Source: Geopseudomonas aromaticivorans (lineage in GTDB: Bacteria; Pseudomonadota; Gammaproteobacteria; Pseudomonadales; Pseudomonadaceae). Taken from it: 64,000 nucleotides of DNA. Of the stretch, positions 26,159-35,656 are shown in pieces. The stretch covers positions 76,198-140,197 of the forward strand of contig NZ_JAHRGL010000080.1 in the NCBI RefSeq assembly GCF_019097855.1, in the 5' to 3' direction. Under the pieces are notes generated by a model. It worked only from the letters and a program-made list of their open reading frames with translations. It was not told the DNA's origin and made no database searches. The position numbers were made by a program, and so were the translations under genes. How positions within the stretch are numbered: the first letter of the stretch is position 1; the number at the start of each line of letters is the position of its first letter.

Positions 26159-28045
26159 TCAGTGCGCCGCGCCGTCCTCCGCCACCCGCTGCAGCAGCAC
26201 CGCGGCCAGCGGCGGCAAGGTGATTGCCAGGTTGGCCGGACGGCGCATCCATTCGCCCTCGACCGCCGCGATGGCGCCGCCATTGCCCAGGTCGCTGCCG
26301 CCATAGTGGGTCGAATCGCTGTTCAGCACTTCCACATAGCGCCCGGCTTGCGGCACGCCGATGCGGTAGCCGGTGAGCGGTACCGGAGTGAAGTTGACGG
26401 CGACCACCACGAAGCTGCCATCGCGGCCCCAGCGCAGCCAGGACAATACCGAGTGCTCGCTGTCGTGGCAGTCGATCCACTCGAAGCCCGGGGCCGCGAA
26501 GTCCTGGCTGTGCAAGGCCGGCAGATCCCGGTACAGACGGTTCAGATCGCGCGCCAGCCGCTGCACGCCGGCATGGGCGGCGTCGGCGAGCAGCCCCCAG
26601 TCGAGTTCGCGCCCTTCCGCCCATTCGCGGCTCTGACCGAACTCGCCGCCCATGAACATCAGCTTCTTGCCCGGCGTGAAGGCCTGCCAGGCCAGCAGCA
26701 GGCGCAGGTTGGCGAAGCGCTGCCAGCGGTCGCCCGGCATCTTGCCGCTCAGCGAGCCCTTGCCGTGCACCACCTCGTCGTGGGAAAGCGGCAGCAGGTA
26801 GTTCTCGCTGTAGGCGTACATCTGGCCGAAGGTCAGCTCGTCATGGTGCCAGCGCCGGTGCACCGGGTCGCGGCGGAAGTAGCGCAGGCTGTCGTTCATC
26901 CAGCCCATGTTCCACTTCATCGAGAAGCCCAAGCCGCCGACGTAGGTGGGCCGCGACACCTGCGGCCAGTCGGTGGACTCCTCGGCGATGGTCAGCGCGC
27001 CGGGAAACTCGCCGTGCACCATGCTGTTCAGCTCGCGCAGGAAGTCGATGGCCTCGAGATTTTCCCGCCCGCCGTAGCGGTTGGGCAGCCACTGCCCCGG
27101 CTGGCGCGAGTAGTCGAGGTAGAGCATCGAGGCCACCGCATCAACGCGCAGGCCATCGAAGTGGAACTCCTCCAGCCACCAGTGCGCCGACGACAACAGG
27201 AAGCTGCGTACTTCGTGGCGACCGTAGTTGAAGATGTGCGTACCCCAGTCGGCATGCAGGCCGAGGCGCGGGTCCTCGTGCTCGTACAGTGCGGTACCGT
27301 CGTAGCGGGCCAGCGCCCAGTCATCCTGCGGGAAGTGCCCGGGCACCCAGTCGAGCAGCACACCCAGCCCGGCCTGGTGGCAGGCGTCGATGAAGGCGCG
27401 CAGCTCGTCCGGCGAGCCGTGGCGCGAGGTCGGCGCAAAGTAGCCGGTGGCCTGGTAGCCCCAGGATTCGTCGAGCGGATGCTCGGTGATCGGCAGCAGC
27501 TCAAGGTGCGTGTAGCCCTGCTCCAGCGCATAGGGAATCAGTCGTTCGGCCAGCTCCGGCCACAGGTACGGCCGGCCATCGGCATGGCGCATCCACGAGC
27601 CCGCATGCACCTCGTAGATATTCAGCGGCGCATGCTGCCAGTCCCAGGCGGCGCGCTGCTGCAGCCATTGCCCATCGCCCCAGACGTATTGCGAGGGGCG
27701 CACGACGTAGGCCGCCGTACCCGGCCGCAGCTCGAAGCCGCGGGCGTAGGGGTCGCTCTTGACCAGCAGCGCGCCGTTATCACGGCGGGTGATCGCGAAG
27801 CGATAGAGGCTGCCGGGGCCGGCCTCGGGCACCCGCACCTCCCATACGCCTCCGCGCCCCAGGCTGTGCATGCCGTGCACGCCGGGCTGCCAGCCGTTGA
27901 AATCGCCGACCACCGAGACCCGCGCGGCATTCGGCGCCCAGACCCGGAAGGTCGTCCCGCCGTCCTCCAGGTGCGCGCCGAGAAGACGGTAGGCCTGGGT
28001 GTTGCGGCCTTCGTTGAACAAGTACAGGGCGTGGTCTAAGGTCAT
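26159..28045 (-). CDS. glgB: 1,4-alpha-glucan branching enzyme (GH13)
   Basis: A 628-residue branching enzyme which adds alpha-1,6 branches to glycogen. It starts with the CBM48 module ([34 protein letters not shown] in two parts), followed by the GH13 barrel: the nucleophile Asp in [15 protein letters not shown], the acid Glu in TIAEESTDW, and [13 protein letters not shown]. It lacks the extra N1 module of the 730-residue E. coli type, so it is the short form. The ATG at 28045 agrees with the family start; an open frame extending further back is rejected. It is divergent from glgC over 71 bases, suggesting a shared promoter region. Confidence 0.95.
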   Translation of the reverse strand: MTLDHALYLFNEGRNTQAYRLLGAHLEDGGTTFRVWAPNAARVSVVGDFNGWQPGVHGMHSLGRGGVWEVRVPEAGPGSLYRFAITRRDNGALLVKSDPYARGFELRPGTAAYVVRPSQYVWGDGQWLQQRAAWDWQHAPLNIYEVHAGSWMRHADGRPYLWPELAERLIPYALEQGYTHLELLPITEHPLDESWGYQATGYFAPTSRHGSPDELRAFIDACHQAGLGVLLDWVPGHFPQDDWALARYDGTALYEHEDPRLGLHADWGTHIFNYGRHEVRSFLLSSAHWWLEEFHFDGLRVDAVASMLYLDYSRQPGQWLPNRYGGRENLEAIDFLRELNSMVHGEFPGALTIAEESTDWPQVSRPTYVGGLGFSMKWNMGWMNDSLRYFRRDPVHRRWHHDELTFGQMYAYSENYLLPLSHDEVVHGKGSLSGKMPGDRWQRFANLRLLLAWQAFTPGKKLMFMGGEFGQSREWAEGRELDWGLLADAAHAGVQRLARDLNRLYRDLPALHSQDFAAPGFEWIDCHDSEHSVLSWLRWGRDGSFVVVAVNFTPVPLTGYRIGVPQAGRYVEVLNSDSTHYGGSDLGNGGAIAAVEGEWMRRPANLAITLPPLAAVLLQRVAEDGAAH

Positions 28046-28116
28046 TTTCAGCCTATGGAAGAATACAAGCAGGGCCGGCAGCCGAGACAACAACAAGGAA
28101 ACGGAAGGAAACCACC

Positions 28117-29442
28117 ATGCTTCAAAGTAGCAGCGAAGCACCGCCGGCAGCGCGCGGCGTACGCGACGGCAGCGCGGTTGGGGCGCGCTTCATCAGCCAG
28201 CTGACCCGCGACACCTTCGCCATCATCCTCGCCGGCGGCCGCGGCAGCCGGCTCCAGCAACTGACCGAATTCCGCTCCAAGCCGGCCGTGCACTTCGCCG
28301 GCAAGTTCCGCATCATCGACTTCACCCTGTCCAACTGCGTCAATTCGGGCATCCGCAGAATCGGCGTGGCCACACAGTACAAGGCGCACAGCCTGATCCG
28401 CCACATCCAGCGCGGCTGGAGCTTCCTCGACGGGCGTTTCAACGAGTTCGTCCAGCTGCTGCCCGCCCAGCAGCAGACCGATGCCTGCCAGTGGTATCAG
28501 GGGACGGCCGATGCGGTGTACCAGAATCTGCCGTTCATCCACCGCTGCAAGCCCGAGTATGTCCTGGTCGTCGCCGGCGACCACATCTACAAGATGGATT
28601 ACGGCCGCATGCTCGCCGCCCATGTGCGCAATGGTGCCGACATGACCGTGGCCTGCATCGAGGTGCCGATCGGGGATGCCCACGAGTTCGGTGTGATGGC
28701 CGTCGACGGCGAGGACCGCGTGGTGGACTTCGTCGAGAAGCCCCAGCGGCCGCCGGCCATCCCCGGCGACCCACAGCGCGCCCTGGCGTCGATGGGCATC
28801 TACGTGTTCCGCACCCGCTTCCTGGTCGAGCAGCTGGAGCGCGACGCCGCCACCCCCGGCTCCAGCCGCGACTTCGGCAAGGACATCATCCCGCGCATCC
28901 TCGCCGACCACCGGGTATGCGCCCACCGCTTCGCCGACTCCAGCGTCGGCAGCCCGACGCGGACGCCCTACTGGCGCGACGTCGGCACCATCGACGCCTA
29001 CTGGCAGGCGAACATGGACATGACCCGGCCCGACCCCGAGCTGGACCTGTACGACATGACCTGGCCGATCTGGACCCACCAGAAGCAGCTGCCACCGGCC
29101 AAGTTCATGAGCAGCTGCGGTGCCCACGGCATGGCGATGGACTCGCTGATCTCCAGCGGCTGCAACATCTCCGGCGCCAGCGTGCGCCATTCGCTGCTGT
29201 TCTCCAGCGTCAGCCTCCTCGCTGGCGCCCAGGTGGAAGACTCGGTGATTCTCCCCGAGGTGGAGGTCGGCCCCGGTGCCGTGCTGCGCCGCTGCGTGAT
29301 CGACCGCCAGTGCCGGATTCCCGAGGGCATGGCCATCGGCATGAATCCCGAGGAGGACCGCCGGCGCTTCTACGTCAGCCCGCGCGGGGTGACCCTGGTC
29401 ACCGCGGCGATGCTCGGACAGAGCACGGCCGGCTTCCTGTAG
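28117..29442 (+). CDS. glgC: Glucose-1-phosphate adenylyltransferase
   Basis: A 441-residue ADP-glucose pyrophosphorylase that makes ADP-glucose for GlgA. Motifs: nucleotide loop [10 protein letters not shown], the activator/phosphate site [27 protein letters not shown], the catalytic Asp in [16 protein letters not shown], the glucose site [27 protein letters not shown], and a C-terminal left-handed beta-helix ([20 protein letters not shown]). The ATG follows AAGGAAACCACC. It opens the operon glgC-GH57-GH57-glgP-glgA. Confidence 0.95.
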   Translation: MLQSSSEAPPAARGVRDGSAVGARFISQLTRDTFAIILAGGRGSRLQQLTEFRSKPAVHFAGKFRIIDFTLSNCVNSGIRRIGVATQYKAHSLIRHIQRGWSFLDGRFNEFVQLLPAQQQTDACQWYQGTADAVYQNLPFIHRCKPEYVLVVAGDHIYKMDYGRMLAAHVRNGADMTVACIEVPIGDAHEFGVMAVDGEDRVVDFVEKPQRPPAIPGDPQRALASMGIYVFRTRFLVEQLERDAATPGSSRDFGKDIIPRILADHRVCAHRFADSSVGSPTRTPYWRDVGTIDAYWQANMDMTRPDPELDLYDMTWPIWTHQKQLPPAKFMSSCGAHGMAMDSLISSGCNISGASVRHSLLFSSVSLLAGAQVEDSVILPEVEVGPGAVLRRCVIDRQCRIPEGMAIGMNPEEDRRRFYVSPRGVTLVTAAMLGQSTAGFL

Positions 29443-29448
29443 ATCGCC

Positions 29449-31101
29449 ATGGCCGATCTCGCCCTGCTCTGGCACATGCACCAGCCGGACTACCGGCACC
29501 CCGAGACCGGCCACTTCGTCCTGCCCTGGGTGCTGCTGCATGCCCTCAAGGACTACACCGACATGGCCAGCCACCTGGAGCAGCATCCCGGTGTGCGCTG
29601 CACGGTCAACTTCGTGCCCGTACTGCTCGATCAACTCGAGGACTACTGCGCGCAACTGCACAGCCGGCAGTGGCGCGACCCGCTGCTGCGCATCCTCGAC
29701 TGGCCACCGGCGCATGCACTGCCCGAAGCGGACCGGCTGTGGCTGCTGGACATCGCCTTTCGCTGTCACGCCCCGACCATGCTGGAGCCCTTTGCGCCGT
29801 ACCGGCGCCTGCATGAGCTGGCGCGCCTGCTGAGCGGCGAGGACGCCAGCGGCTTGGCCTACCTCGCCGAGGACTACTTCACCGACCTTGCCACCTGGTA
29901 TCTGCTGGCCTGGAGCGGCGAGAGCCTGCGCCGCGCCGGCGGCATCGTACCCGTGCTGATGGCCAAGGGCTGCCACTTCACCCTCGAGGAGCGGCATGCG
30001 CTGCTGGACGAGCTGGCCAAGGTCCTCGACAACCTCGCGCCGCGCTATCGCGCCCTGGCCGAGGCCGGGCAGATCGAGCTCAGCTGCACGCCTGCCCACC
30101 ACCCGCTGGCGCCACTGCTGCTCGACTTCAACAGCGCCCGCGAGGCCCTGCCGGAGTGCGCGCTGCCCTGCGCGCCAGCCTATCCTGGCGGCCGTTCGCG
30201 GGTCGCCGCGCAGATCGAGGCGGCCCGGGAAAGTCACCAGCGCCGCTTCGGCCAGCCCAGCCGCGGCTTGTGGCCGGCCGAGGGGGCGCTCTCCGCGGCG
30301 TTCCTCAGGCAGATTGGCGAGGCGGGCTTCGCCTGGACGGCGAGCAGCCAGAGCGTGCTCAGGCACTCGGCCGGCGAGACGGTGAGCGTCGGTACGCCCT
30401 GGCAGGCCCCCGACGACGTGCCCGGCGATCTCACCTTGTTCTTCCGTGACGAGCGGCTCTCCGACCTGATCGGTTTCGAGTACGAGAAATGGCACGGGCG
30501 CGACGCCGCCGCGCACTTCGTCAACGAGGCGAATGCGCTGCATCAGGCCGACCCGCACCGCCTGATACCGGTGTTCCTCGACGGCGAAAACGCCTGGGAG
30601 TACTACCCCTACAACGGCTGGTATTTCCTCGACAACCTCTACCAGGCCCTGGAGCAGAGCGACAGTCTGCGCACCGTGACCCTGAGCGATGCGGTCGCCC
30701 GCCATCGCGCCCGCCGCATCCGCCTGCCGCGACTGACGGCCGGCAGCTGGGTGGCCGGCACGCTGTCGACCTGGATTGGCCATCCCGACAAGAACCATGC
30801 CTGGGAGCTGCTCTGCGCCGCCAAGCAGTGCGCGGACCGCGTCCTCGCCGGTGGCCAGCTGACGGCCGCGCGGCACGCGCAGATTCTCGAACGCCTGTCG
30901 GTCTGCGAGGGCTCGGACTGGTTCTGGTGGCTGGGCAGCGATGATCCGCAGCATTCGGCGCGCAGCTTCGACCTGCTGCTGCGCGAGAACCTCAAGGCGC
31001 TGTATCGCCTGCTCGAGCTGCCGGCGCCAGCGGCTCTGGACCAGCCGATCGCCGGCACCGCGGCAGCGCTGGCTGCCGGCGCCATGCGGCGTGCCACCTG
31101 A
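29449..31101 (+). CDS. Glycoside hydrolase family 57 protein (amylase-type)
   Basis: A 550-residue GH57 enzyme. The start LLWHMHQPDYRHPETGHFVLP is the GH57 His-containing motif; the nucleophile Glu sits in LWPAEGALS and the acid Asp in FLDGENAWEYY. There is no signal peptide, so it acts on intracellular glucan. GH57 members hydrolyse, branch or transfer alpha-glucans, and this branch is usually annotated as alpha-amylase/alpha-mannosidase; its true activity is not determined. With no glgX in the block, it could trim or debranch glycogen. Six bases separate it from glgC. Confidence 0.88.
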   Translation: MADLALLWHMHQPDYRHPETGHFVLPWVLLHALKDYTDMASHLEQHPGVRCTVNFVPVLLDQLEDYCAQLHSRQWRDPLLRILDWPPAHALPEADRLWLLDIAFRCHAPTMLEPFAPYRRLHELARLLSGEDASGLAYLAEDYFTDLATWYLLAWSGESLRRAGGIVPVLMAKGCHFTLEERHALLDELAKVLDNLAPRYRALAEAGQIELSCTPAHHPLAPLLLDFNSAREALPECALPCAPAYPGGRSRVAAQIEAARESHQRRFGQPSRGLWPAEGALSAAFLRQIGEAGFAWTASSQSVLRHSAGETVSVGTPWQAPDDVPGDLTLFFRDERLSDLIGFEYEKWHGRDAAAHFVNEANALHQADPHRLIPVFLDGENAWEYYPYNGWYFLDNLYQALEQSDSLRTVTLSDAVARHRARRIRLPRLTAGSWVAGTLSTWIGHPDKNHAWELLCAAKQCADRVLAGGQLTAARHAQILERLSVCEGSDWFWWLGSDDPQHSARSFDLLLRENLKALYRLLELPAPAALDQPIAGTAAALAAGAMRRAT

Positions 31102-31118
31102 AACGGCGGAGGCCGAGC

Positions 31119-33098
31119 ATGACCCAGCCCGTCACCCTGCTGTTCGGCGTCCATGCCCACCAGCCCGTCGGCAACTTCCCGGAGGTCATCGAGGAGGCCC
31201 ATCGGCGCTGCTATCGACCATTCCTCGATACCCTGCACGACTATCCTGACTTCCGTTTCGCCGCACATTTTTCCGGCTGGCTGCTCGACTGGCTGCGCGA
31301 GCGCTTTCCCGCCGACATGGCGCTGCTCGCCGCGATGGTGCGGCGCGGCCAGGTCGAGCTATTCAGCTCCGGCGACACCGAGCCGGTCCTCGCTGCCATC
31401 CCGCCGCGCGACCGGGTCGGCCAGCTGGCCGCCCTCAACGCCAAGCTGTTGGCCTGGACCGGCGTGCCGCCGCGCGGCGCCTGGCTGACCGAGCGGGTGT
31501 GGGAGTCCTCCGTGGTCCCGGCCCTGGCGCAAACCGGCATCCGCTACGCCATGGTCGACGACTACCACCTGCTGTGTACCGGCAAGCAGGTCGACGAGCT
31601 GGGTGGCTACTTCAGTACCGAGGAAGGCGGCGTGCCACTCGACCTGTTCCCGATCTCGGAGGCGCTACGTTATCGCTTGCCTTTCGCCCCGGCCGCCGAG
31701 GTGATCGCCCACCTGGAGAATCTGGCCGATCGCGGGCAGGTCGCCGCCATCTACTTCGACGACATCGAGAAGTTCGGCATCTGGCCGGATACCCACGAGT
31801 GGGTCTACCAGCGCGGCTGGCTCCGCGCCGTGATCGAGGGCGTGCTGGCCAGCCCGAAGATCCGCACGGCGACCTATGCCGACTTTCATGCCCAGCAGGT
31901 CAGCCGCGGCGTGGTCTATCTGCCGAGCACCTCCTACAGCGAAATGAACCAGTGGCCATTGCCGATGCCGGCCGCCGGGGTCTATGCGCAACTGCTGGCC
32001 GGCGCAAAGGCCGCCGGGCGCATCGACCAATACCGCCCCTTCATCCGCGGCGGGATCTGGCGCAACTTCCTGACCCGCTATCCGGAAGCCAACTGGATGC
32101 ACAAGCGCATGCTGGGGTTGTCCGCACGCCTGGCCGCCCTCGAGGCGCCAGCGCCGGAACTGGTCAGCGCGCTGTACCGCGCCCAGGCCAACGATGCCTA
32201 TTGGCACGGGCTGTTCGGCGGACTCTACCTGCCGCATCTGCGCCGCGCCGTGTGGAACAACCTCCTGGCCCTCGAAGCCGGGCTCGACGCTCTGCAACCC
32301 CGTGCGCCGCTGGCCGCGCTCGACCTCGATCTCGACGGGCGCATCGAGGTGTTCGCGTCGACGCCGGCACTGCAACTGGTGCTGCGCGACGACGGCCTCG
32401 GCGCTGCCCACGAGCTGAGCAGCTACCCGCTGCGGCACAATTTCGCCGACACCCTGCGCCGCTATCACGAGCAGTACCACGAGCGCATCGGCGCGAGCCC
32501 CAGCCAGCACCAGGGCGAAGGCATCGCCTCGGCCCACGACATCGTCCGCAGCAAGCAGCCAATCGATCCCGCCGACCTCCGCCCCGATGCGCACCCGCGG
32601 GTGCTGTGGCTGGATGCGCTGGATGACCGCACGCTGAGCGATTACCGGTGGTCCGCTGCCGAACCGCAGAGTCTGCAGCGCGACGGCGTGGCCAAGCGCT
32701 ACGCCCTCAGTGAGGGCACGCTGACCGTCAGCTGGCGCTTTGTCGGGCTGACGGGCTGCCACTTCGCCACCACGCTCAATCTCGCCATGCCCAGTTGCGA
32801 CGGTTTTCTCGGCCGCTATGTGCTGGAGGATGGCAGCATTCCCGGCGGCTTCGGCCAGGCGCTGAACCTGCCGCGCTGCTCCCGGCTGCGGCTGGAGGAT
32901 GGCGTGCTCGGCGGTGCGCTGCAGCTGGCCTGCTCGGTGCCGCTGCAGCTGCGCGGCCAGCCGCAGCGGACCGTGTCGCAGTCCGAAGCCGGCTTTGAGC
33001 CGATCATGCAAGCGGTCGAGATCACCCTGCTCTGGACCATTCCGGACGACGATTGCAGCCTTCTCATCCACCTCGGCATGGAGCCCGGAACATCATGA
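31119..33098 (+). CDS. GH57 4-alpha-glucanotransferase-like enzyme
   Basis: A 659-residue GH57 protein that resembles the archaeal 4-alpha-glucanotransferase of Thermococcus over its length: FGVHAHQPVGNF, YRPFLDTL, EPVLAAIP, GAWLTERVWESS with the nucleophile Glu at about 125, VDDYHLL, YFDDIEKFGIWPDTHEWVY with the acid Asp, GGIWRNFLTRYPEANWMHKRM and NDAYWHGLFGGLYLPHLRRAVW. The last third is the beta-sandwich DUF1925/DUF1926 part. Transfer of maltooligosaccharide segments would recycle short chains released by the phosphorylase. It shares an ATGA overlap with glgP. Confidence 0.88.
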   Translation: MTQPVTLLFGVHAHQPVGNFPEVIEEAHRRCYRPFLDTLHDYPDFRFAAHFSGWLLDWLRERFPADMALLAAMVRRGQVELFSSGDTEPVLAAIPPRDRVGQLAALNAKLLAWTGVPPRGAWLTERVWESSVVPALAQTGIRYAMVDDYHLLCTGKQVDELGGYFSTEEGGVPLDLFPISEALRYRLPFAPAAEVIAHLENLADRGQVAAIYFDDIEKFGIWPDTHEWVYQRGWLRAVIEGVLASPKIRTATYADFHAQQVSRGVVYLPSTSYSEMNQWPLPMPAAGVYAQLLAGAKAAGRIDQYRPFIRGGIWRNFLTRYPEANWMHKRMLGLSARLAALEAPAPELVSALYRAQANDAYWHGLFGGLYLPHLRRAVWNNLLALEAGLDALQPRAPLAALDLDLDGRIEVFASTPALQLVLRDDGLGAAHELSSYPLRHNFADTLRRYHEQYHERIGASPSQHQGEGIASAHDIVRSKQPIDPADLRPDAHPRVLWLDALDDRTLSDYRWSAAEPQSLQRDGVAKRYALSEGTLTVSWRFVGLTGCHFATTLNLAMPSCDGFLGRYVLEDGSIPGGFGQALNLPRCSRLRLEDGVLGGALQLACSVPLQLRGQPQRTVSQSEAGFEPIMQAVEITLLWTIPDDDCSLLIHLGMEPGTS

Positions 33099-35656
33099 CC
33101 GGTACCGTCTACAGGCTTGAAGTAAATCCGCGGATTCCCCAGCCGCTGGAGCGCATGGAAGAGCTGGCCAACAATCTCTGGTACAGCTGGGACCGCCAGA
33201 CCCGTGGCCTGTTCGTCAGCCTCTCCTACTCGCTGTGGAACCTCGCCAACCACAACCCCAAGGCCTTTCTCAAGCGCGCCGATCAGAAGTGCCTGGAAGC
33301 CAACGCTGACAACCCGATCTTCCTGGGTGCGCTCGACCGTGTCCTCGCGGCCTACGACAGCTACCACGAGAGGCCCTACATGGGTCACGTGCACGGCCAG
33401 TGCTTCAGGGACGACGACCTGATCGCCTATTTCTGCGCCGAGTTCGGCCTGCACGAAAGCCTGCCGATCTATTCCGGCGGGCTCGGCATTCTGGCCGGCG
33501 ACCACTGCAAGGCGGCCAGCGACATGGGCCTGCCCTTCATCGGGGTCGGGCTGCTCTACAAGGAAGGCTACTTTCACCAAAAGCTGGATGCCGAAGGGCG
33601 CCAGCAGGCGTCCTACCATGACTCGGACTTCGACGACCTGCCGATATCGCCGGTGCTCGACGCCAGCGGCCAGGAGCTGCTGATCACGCTCAACCTGCCG
33701 GATCGCCCGGTGTTCGCCAAGGTCTGGGAAGTGCGCGTCGGCCACGTGCGCATCATCCTGCTCGACACCTGGCTGGAGCAGAACTCGCTCCAGGACCGCG
33801 AGATCACCCACCGGCTGTATGGCGGCGACCGGACCACCCGCATCGAGCAGGAAATCCTCCTTGGCGTCGGTGGCGCCCGCGCCCTGGCCGCGCTCGGCCT
33901 GAAGCCGACCGTCTGGCACATCAACGAAGGCCATGCCGCCTTCCTGATCGTCGAGCGCGTGCGCAGCCTGCTCAGCGAGGGGGTGCCCTTCGAGGCCGCG
34001 CTCGAAGCGGCGGCCGCCAACACCGTGTTCACCACCCACACCGCGGTGCCGGCCGGTCACGACCATTTCGCCGATGAGATGATTCGCCGCTACGCCGAGC
34101 ACTGGTGCAAGGGCGTCGGCCTGTCCTGCAACCAAGTGCTGGCGCTGGGCTCCGAGCCGGGCACCAGCGACTTCAACATGACGGCGCTGGCCGTGCGCAC
34201 CTCGCGGCAACACAACGGGGTGTCGCGCATTCACGGCAGCGTTTCGGCGCGCATCCTCGCCCACCTGTGGCCGCAGATCGAACCTGCGGAAAGTCCCATG
34301 GATTACGTGACCAACGGCGTGCATCTGCCGACCTTCCTGGCGCCCGAATGGCTGGAAACCTTCGAGCGCTATCTCGGCATCGGCTGGCAGGAGCGGCAGA
34401 CCGAGCCGGGCAACTGGGATGGCATCCGGCAGATTCCGGACACCACCTTCTGGGGCATCCGCCAGCAGCTCAAGTCGATGCTGCTGCACCTGGTGCGCAG
34501 CCGGGTCCGCGAGCAGCACCTGCGCAATCAGGGTTCGCCCACCCACCTCGACCGCATGCTGCGCATCGCCGACCCGGACAATCCCAACCTGCTGATCATC
34601 GGCTTCGCCCGGCGCTTCGCCACCTACAAGCGCGCCGCGCTGCTCCTGCATGACCTGCAGTGGCTGCAGGAAATCATCTGCAATGACGACCGCCCGGTGC
34701 TGTTGCTGTTCGCCGGCAAGGCCCACCCGGCCGACCTGCCGGGACAGGAAATCATCCGCAGGATCACCGAGGTGGCCAAGCAGCCTGAATTCGAGGGGCG
34801 CATCCTGTTCCTCGAGGGCTACGACCTGCACCTGTCGCGCACCCTGGTGTCAGGGGTGGATGTCTGGCTCAACAACCCGATCTACCCGCTGGAAGCCTCC
34901 GGCACCTCGGGCATGAAGGCCGCCATGAACGGCGCCCTCAACCTGTCCGTGCTCGACGGCTGGTGGGGCGAGGGCTACGACGACAGCGGCGCGGTGCCCA
35001 ATGGCTGGGCCATCAAGCCGGCGCCCGGCAACCTCGACGAGACCCAGCGCGATGCCGAAGAGGCGCGCACGCTCTACGAGATCCTCCAGGACCATGTCAT
35101 TCCCACCTATTACCGCACCGGCCCGATGGGCTACTCGCCAGAATGGGTGGCGATGGCCAAGCACTCGATCGCCACCATCACGCCGCGCTTCAACATGATC
35201 CGGGTGCTCAACGAGTATGCGCAGCGCTTCTATGCTCCGGCGGCCGCGCACGGGCGCCGTTTCGCCGCCGACGACCATGCCGTGGCACGCAGCGTGGCCG
35301 AATGGAAGACCCGAGTCCGCGCTGCCTGGCCGGGCGTCAGCCTGCGTGCCCTGCAAACGCCGGAGCAGCGCCTGCAGTTCGGCGCGTCGCTGCGCATCGA
35401 GGTCGCCGTCCAGCTCGATGGCCTGGTTCCCGAGGATGTCGTCGTCGAGCTCCTGGTCGAGCGACCCGAGCACGCCAGCACCGAGATCCTCTACCATCCG
35501 CTGACCGCCAGCGGCGTTACCGCCAACGACGAGCGGCTCTACGCTCTCGACCTGACGCCCGACCTGTGCGGCAAGCTGCAATACCGCATCCGCATGTACC
35601 CGTTCCACCCGGCGCTGGTCCATAAGTTCGAGCTGGGTCTGATGGTGTGGTTATGA
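33095..35656 (+). CDS. glgP: Alpha-glucan (glycogen) phosphorylase
   Basis: An 853-residue phosphorylase of the short 'alpha-glucan phosphorylase' type, with the N-terminal DUF3417 region (ERMEELANNLWYSWDRQTRGLF). It releases glucose 1-phosphate from glycogen using phosphate and pyridoxal phosphate. Visible are AEFGLHESLPIYSGGLGILAGDH in two parts, the acceptor loop FTTHTAVPAGHD, VTNGVHLPTFL and the PLP Lys in GTSGMKAAMNG. The ATG at 33095 overlaps the upstream TGA (ATGA), and glgA starts the same way, so translation is coupled along the operon. It is distinct from the GlgP/MalP type of E. coli. Confidence 0.94.
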   Translation: MTGTVYRLEVNPRIPQPLERMEELANNLWYSWDRQTRGLFVSLSYSLWNLANHNPKAFLKRADQKCLEANADNPIFLGALDRVLAAYDSYHERPYMGHVHGQCFRDDDLIAYFCAEFGLHESLPIYSGGLGILAGDHCKAASDMGLPFIGVGLLYKEGYFHQKLDAEGRQQASYHDSDFDDLPISPVLDASGQELLITLNLPDRPVFAKVWEVRVGHVRIILLDTWLEQNSLQDREITHRLYGGDRTTRIEQEILLGVGGARALAALGLKPTVWHINEGHAAFLIVERVRSLLSEGVPFEAALEAAAANTVFTTHTAVPAGHDHFADEMIRRYAEHWCKGVGLSCNQVLALGSEPGTSDFNMTALAVRTSRQHNGVSRIHGSVSARILAHLWPQIEPAESPMDYVTNGVHLPTFLAPEWLETFERYLGIGWQERQTEPGNWDGIRQIPDTTFWGIRQQLKSMLLHLVRSRVREQHLRNQGSPTHLDRMLRIADPDNPNLLIIGFARRFATYKRAALLLHDLQWLQEIICNDDRPVLLLFAGKAHPADLPGQEIIRRITEVAKQPEFEGRILFLEGYDLHLSRTLVSGVDVWLNNPIYPLEASGTSGMKAAMNGALNLSVLDGWWGEGYDDSGAVPNGWAIKPAPGNLDETQRDAEEARTLYEILQDHVIPTYYRTGPMGYSPEWVAMAKHSIATITPRFNMIRVLNEYAQRFYAPAAAHGRRFAADDHAVARSVAEWKTRVRAAWPGVSLRALQTPEQRLQFGASLRIEVAVQLDGLVPEDVVVELLVERPEHASTEILYHPLTASGVTANDERLYALDLTPDLCGKLQYRIRMYPFHPALVHKFELGLMVWL

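Noticed and set aside
28048-30954. Long antisense frame over glgC and the first GH57 gene
   Set aside because: Shadow frame; glgC and GH57 motifs are complete in the sense strand.
32816-34831. Long antisense frame over glgP
   Set aside because: Shadow of a complete phosphorylase gene.
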